Of a stretch of 22,224 nucleotides of DNA, positions 19,301 through 22,224 are shown piece after piece. Positions within the stretch are counted from its first letter, which is position 1. Every line of letters begins with the position of its first letter. The notes under the pieces are model-generated. The model did not search any database. It had not been told where the DNA came from and saw only the letters and a program-made list of their open reading frames with translations. Location: IMG/VR virus record IMGVR_UViG_3300042896_001128, positions 1-22,224 of that record; one strand, given 5' to 3'. Source of the stretch: a virus. Made by a program: the position numbers and the translations under genes.

Positions 19301-20728
19301 ATGATAACGTTCGAATATTTTCCAAATAGAAAGCTTTGTAGAATATTCGGAGATAATTTTGATACTATAAGAGAGCATTTTAGTATTAAAAATGCAAATG
19401 CATTTTTTATAAAACGAATGACTGGAGGATTTGCACCGGATAGAATATATGCAATAACTCCAACAGGTCTTTTTGAGCCAGGACTATTTCAATCAATTCT
19501 TAGATATATAAAAGCCTCATTACCTAATGAAGAGATAATTATTGATGATAAAGTGAAAGCGGTTATAAAGCCAGACTTAACAGGGTGTGAAATTTATAAC
19601 AATCTTAGCTTACCTTTACGGGACTATCAAATTGATATTGTGAATCACGCCGTTAAAAGAGGTAGGGGTATTATTACTTTGGGTACTGGAGGTGGTAAAA
19701 CTTTAACTATAGCAAGTTTATTATCTTCAATCTTTCTTTTTAAGAATAAGCAAATGAAATGTTTGCTTATAGTACCAGATCTATCTCTTGTTAAACAAAC
19801 GTACGATGACTTTATACAGTATAATGTTCCTTTTAAAATTACAAAGTGGACTGGTAGCATCACCCCAGACTTAACTAGTAATGTTGTGATAGTTAATATG
19901 GGTGTTTTACAAAGTAGATATAAAGAAGAACAATGGATTACTGATGTAGATGCTTTGATTATTGATGAGTGTCACAAATTAAAAAAGGGGAATAAAATTA
20001 ATAAAATTATTAGTTCCGTTAAAACCCATTACAAATTCGGCTTAACAGGAACACTTCCTGACAATAAAATCGATGAATGGAACATTGTAGGAAAAATAGG
20101 AGATGTTTGTTATGTAAAAAATAGCTACGAGTTAAGACTGGAAAGTTACTTAACAAATGCTGAAATTAAAATACTCCACATAACTTACAAAGACAAAGTT
20201 GTCAATAATGCACTCAATAATTCATTTAGAAATGAGTTGGACTTTATATATAACAACAATTATCGAAATAATATTATTAAGTCTGTAAGTGAAAGATTTA
20301 ATAATAACATTCTCATACTAGTAAATCATATTGCGCATGGTGAAGCCTTATACAAGTATATATCTAGCAACCTTAATGGTAGGTCTGTACATTTTATAAG
20401 AGGAGAGGTTGAGGTAGACGAAAGAGCTCGTGTTATAAAAGAGATGGAAAACAATAATAATGTAGTATGCGTTGCAATAAGTGCTATATTCTCCACTGGT
20501 ATTAATATTAAAAATCTTCATATGATAGTATTTGCGTCAGGCGGCAAAAGTTTTATACGTACTATACAATCTATCGGCAGAGGCCTACGTTTGAATAAAA
20601 ATAAAGACAAGCTGATTATTATCGATATAGCTGATAATTTGAAATACAGTTCAGCTCACGCCGTAAGACGTCAAGAAATTTATAATCAGGAAAAAATACA
20701 ATATAAAATAAGCGATATAGTTGAATAA
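19301..20728 (+). CDS. uvsW: UvsW-like superfamily 2 helicase
   Basis: 475 residues from the ATG at 19301; the frame is open from 19268, but those codons overlap uvsY. UvsW unwinds branched DNA and R-loops and drives the switch from origin- to recombination-dependent replication in T4. Motifs: the small N-terminal UvsW-type domain (1-100), RDYQ (Q-motif-like, 107-110), Walker A GTGGGKT (128-134), DECH (222-225), LTGTLPD (248-254, motif III), and QSIGRGLR (423-430, motif VI) followed by IIDIADN. Length is near that of T4 UvsW. It follows uvsY by 19 bases and precedes gene 55 by 27 bases. Confidence 0.92.
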   Translation: MITFEYFPNRKLCRIFGDNFDTIREHFSIKNANAFFIKRMTGGFAPDRIYAITPTGLFEPGLFQSILRYIKASLPNEEIIIDDKVKAVIKPDLTGCEIYNNLSLPLRDYQIDIVNHAVKRGRGIITLGTGGGKTLTIASLLSSIFLFKNKQMKCLLIVPDLSLVKQTYDDFIQYNVPFKITKWTGSITPDLTSNVVIVNMGVLQSRYKEEQWITDVDALIIDECHKLKKGNKINKIISSVKTHYKFGLTGTLPDNKIDEWNIVGKIGDVCYVKNSYELRLESYLTNAEIKILHITYKDKVVNNALNNSFRNELDFIYNNNYRNNIIKSVSERFNNNILILVNHIAHGEALYKYISSNLNGRSVHFIRGEVEVDERARVIKEMENNNNVVCVAISAIFSTGINIKNLHMIVFASGGKSFIRTIQSIGRGLRLNKNKDKLIIIDIADNLKYSSAHAVRRQEIYNQEKIQYKISDIVE

Positions 20729-20755
20729 AGTAATTTGTATTATATATTCTACATA

Positions 20756-21214
20756 ATGGCTAAACGAGGACCCAAACCTAAGAAGACTGAATATTATATT
20801 GACCCGGTAATTTTTAAGCAGCAGCTAGTCGAGTACTATAAAGATAGTCAAAAGAATGAGAAGGTAATTGCTGAGTCAATTAATAAGATTGCTCACGGGT
20901 TAAGTTTTTCATCCAACTTTATTAACTATACATATAAGGATGAGATGATAGGTGACGCCATAGTCAAAATGTACACTGCAGTAAAAAATAAAAAGTTTAA
21001 TGTTGACTCAGAGTATAATCCTTTTTCGTACTTTACTACCATAGCATTTCACGCGTTTATTAATAGAATTAAAAAAGAGAAAAAGCATACAGAAGCTTTA
21101 AACGAATATAAGAGTAGATTCTACGAACAAGAGATGATGGAAAGTTCTGATGCTAATATTTACATAAAGCCTGATACGAGTGAATCAGATGATCTTTCTT
21201 ACGACAGTCAGTAA
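20756..21214 (+). CDS. 55: Late-transcription sigma factor, gp55-like
   Basis: 152 residues from the ATG at 20756; an in-frame ATG at 20735 is unlikely because MAKRGPKPKK is the natural start. gp55 directs host RNA polymerase to late promoters with the TATAAATA -10. The core FINYTYKDEMIGDAIVKMYT (55-74) and NPFSYFTTIAFHAFINRIKK (88-107) match the conserved part of T4 gp55 (sigma region 2-like). It is shorter than T4 gp55 (185 residues). T4 gp55 ends near a sliding-clamp-binding motif; here the end is SDDLSYDSQ, only weakly similar. It explains the late-type boxes in the window. Confidence 0.88.
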   Translation: MAKRGPKPKKTEYYIDPVIFKQQLVEYYKDSQKNEKVIAESINKIAHGLSFSSNFINYTYKDEMIGDAIVKMYTAVKNKKFNVDSEYNPFSYFTTIAFHAFINRIKKEKKHTEALNEYKSRFYEQEMMESSDANIYIKPDTSESDDLSYDSQ

Positions 21215-21248
21215 GTTGATTAATCTGAATTATTTCATATCATAGGTC

Positions 21249-22224
21249 ATGGGTAAGATAGCTATATTTAGCGATTTACATTTAGGTGTTCATCAAAATA
21301 GTGATTTTTGGTTAGATATATCTCATGAGTGGATGAAATGGTTTGTTAATGAGATAGAAAAACAAAACTGTGATGAGATAATTTTTTGCGGTGACTTGGT
21401 ACATTACCGGGATGAAGTATCCGTTAAAGTACTTCAACATATACATACTATTTTTGATCTTTTAAAAGATTATAAGATCACAATGATTACAGGTAATCAC
21501 GACTGTTTCTATAAAGAAACATCTGAAATTAATACTCTATCCATTCTTAAAGGTTACAAAAACGTCACTGTGTATGATAACCTAACAACTGTAGTTAAGT
21601 GGTCTAAGACTGTATCATTTTGTCCTTGGGGTACAAAACTTAAAGATATAGAACAGTCAGAAATAATTTTCGGTCATTTTGAATTACAGAACTTCAAAAT
21701 GAATGCGTTTAAAGTTTGTGAAAGCGGTGATGATGCAACAATGTTATCGACGAAAGCGCCGTTAGTATTCACTGGACATTTTCATTTACGTGATGAAAAG
21801 AAAATTAACGATACCAATATAATTTACATTGGTAATCCGTATCAAATGGATTTCGGAGATGCATATCAATCTAAAGGATTTTATATTTTAGACACGGAAA
21901 GCAACGACTATACTTTTATTGAAAACATCTTTACACCTAAGCATATTAAAGTATATCTTTCTAGCTTGATAGTAGCAACGTTAACTAAAGGTGGAGATAT
22001 TTTAGATATTTTTCAAAATGCTTTACCTAACAATCTAGTTAAACTGGTGGTTGATCGCAATATTAGTTCAGATCATTTAGATCTGCTAATTGCAAAGATG
22101 TCTAGCTTCAAACCTAACGATTTGCATGTAGACTACGATGTTAATTATAATAAGATAAAGGTTACTCAGGATAATGATGTAGATTTATCTGGGGTTGATA
22201 TCACTAAAGCTAGTGAAGATTTTG
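21249..22224 (+). CDS. 47: gp47-like Mre11/SbcD-type nuclease subunit, 3' end cut by window edge
   Basis: 325 residues are visible from the ATG at 21249, with no stop before the window edge. This is the nuclease partner of the gp46 (Rad50-like) ATPase in phage recombination and host-DNA breakdown. Calcineurin-type phosphoesterase motifs are complete: SDLHLG (8-13), GDLVHYRD (48-55), GNHD (82-85), FGHFEL (141-146) and TGHFHLRD (175-182), supplying the Asp, His and Asn metal ligands. GNPYQMDFGD (195-204) is also typical of SbcD. It follows gene 55 by 34 bases, the same order as in T4, where 47 precedes 46. Confidence 0.88.
   Translation, partial: MGKIAIFSDLHLGVHQNSDFWLDISHEWMKWFVNEIEKQNCDEIIFCGDLVHYRDEVSVKVLQHIHTIFDLLKDYKITMITGNHDCFYKETSEINTLSILKGYKNVTVYDNLTTVVKWSKTVSFCPWGTKLKDIEQSEIIFGHFELQNFKMNAFKVCESGDDATMLSTKAPLVFTGHFHLRDEKKINDTNIIYIGNPYQMDFGDAYQSKGFYILDTESNDYTFIENIFTPKHIKVYLSSLIVATLTKGGDILDIFQNALPNNLVKLVVDRNISSDHLDLLIAKMSSFKPNDLHVDYDVNYNKIKVTQDNDVDLSGVDITKASEDF

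Noticed and set aside
1-22224. tRNA genes, CRISPR arrays, transposons or attachment sites
   Set aside because: Gaps between genes are all shorter than 70 bases, and no cloverleaf-like, repeat-spacer or transposase-like sequence was seen. A tRNA scan of the sequence would settle the first point.

Overview
The window is a gene-dense, AT-rich segment of a T4-like myovirus genome, probably from a marine or other aquatic phage on a Gram-negative host. The diagnostic genes are a rightward block of T4-type replication, recombination and late-transcription genes: uvsY, uvsW, gene 55 (late sigma factor) and gene 47 (Mre11/SbcD-like nuclease, cut by the window end). phoH and three 7-deazaguanine/pterin genes (folE, a queD-like gene and queE) fit the auxiliary gene set seen in marine T4-like phages. 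A lipoprotein signal on one gene points to a Gram-negative host. I cannot name the host. There are no tRNA genes, CRISPR arrays or insertion sequences, and no gap without a gene exceeds 70 bases.

Layout, left to right. (1) Positions 1-2563, minus strand: four overlapping or nearly abutting GT-A-like glycosyltransferase genes. (2) 2590-4763, plus: three tandem paralogous tail-collar/tail-fibre proteins. (3) 4760-9178, mixed strands: a P-loop kinase-like protein, a small Ala/Gly/Lys-rich protein, a lipoprotein with a long coiled coil and C-terminal membrane segments (u-spanin-like layout), a Dps/ferritin-like DUF5856 protein, queE, phoH and a small unknown gene. (4) 9183-12124: queD-like, a 502-residue Lys-rich unknown and folE. 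(5) 12111-14156: a retropepsin-like protease, a histone H1-like protein, three small basic Cys-rich proteins and a conserved phage domain protein. (6) 14153-18820, minus: a ligase-like/NMN-adenylyltransferase-like fusion, a PD-(D/E)XK-like protein, small unknowns and a GIY-YIG protein. (7) 18886 to the end, plus: uvsY-uvsW-55-47.

Two patterns link the late-looking genes. First, many start codons lie exactly three bases downstream of a nine-base box, ATAAATAAT or a near match, which resembles the T4 late promoter TATAAATA. If these boxes are promoters, transcription would start at or next to the start codon and the late mRNAs would be leaderless. Second, about ten of these proteins begin with a short leader that has aromatic or aliphatic residues and ends in L/I/F-x-E. 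This resembles the T4 capsid-targeting sequence that the prohead protease removes from internal head proteins. Together they suggest a set of virion-packaged proteins, including enzymes (protease-like, ligase/nucleotidyltransferase-like) and small basic proteins. This is inference from sequence pattern. Most start codons here have no Shine-Dalgarno sequence; the clear exception is uvsY.

FolE, QueD and QueE would supply the first steps from GTP toward preQ0, whose usual role in phages is DNA base modification. QueC and a DNA-inserting enzyme are not in this window.
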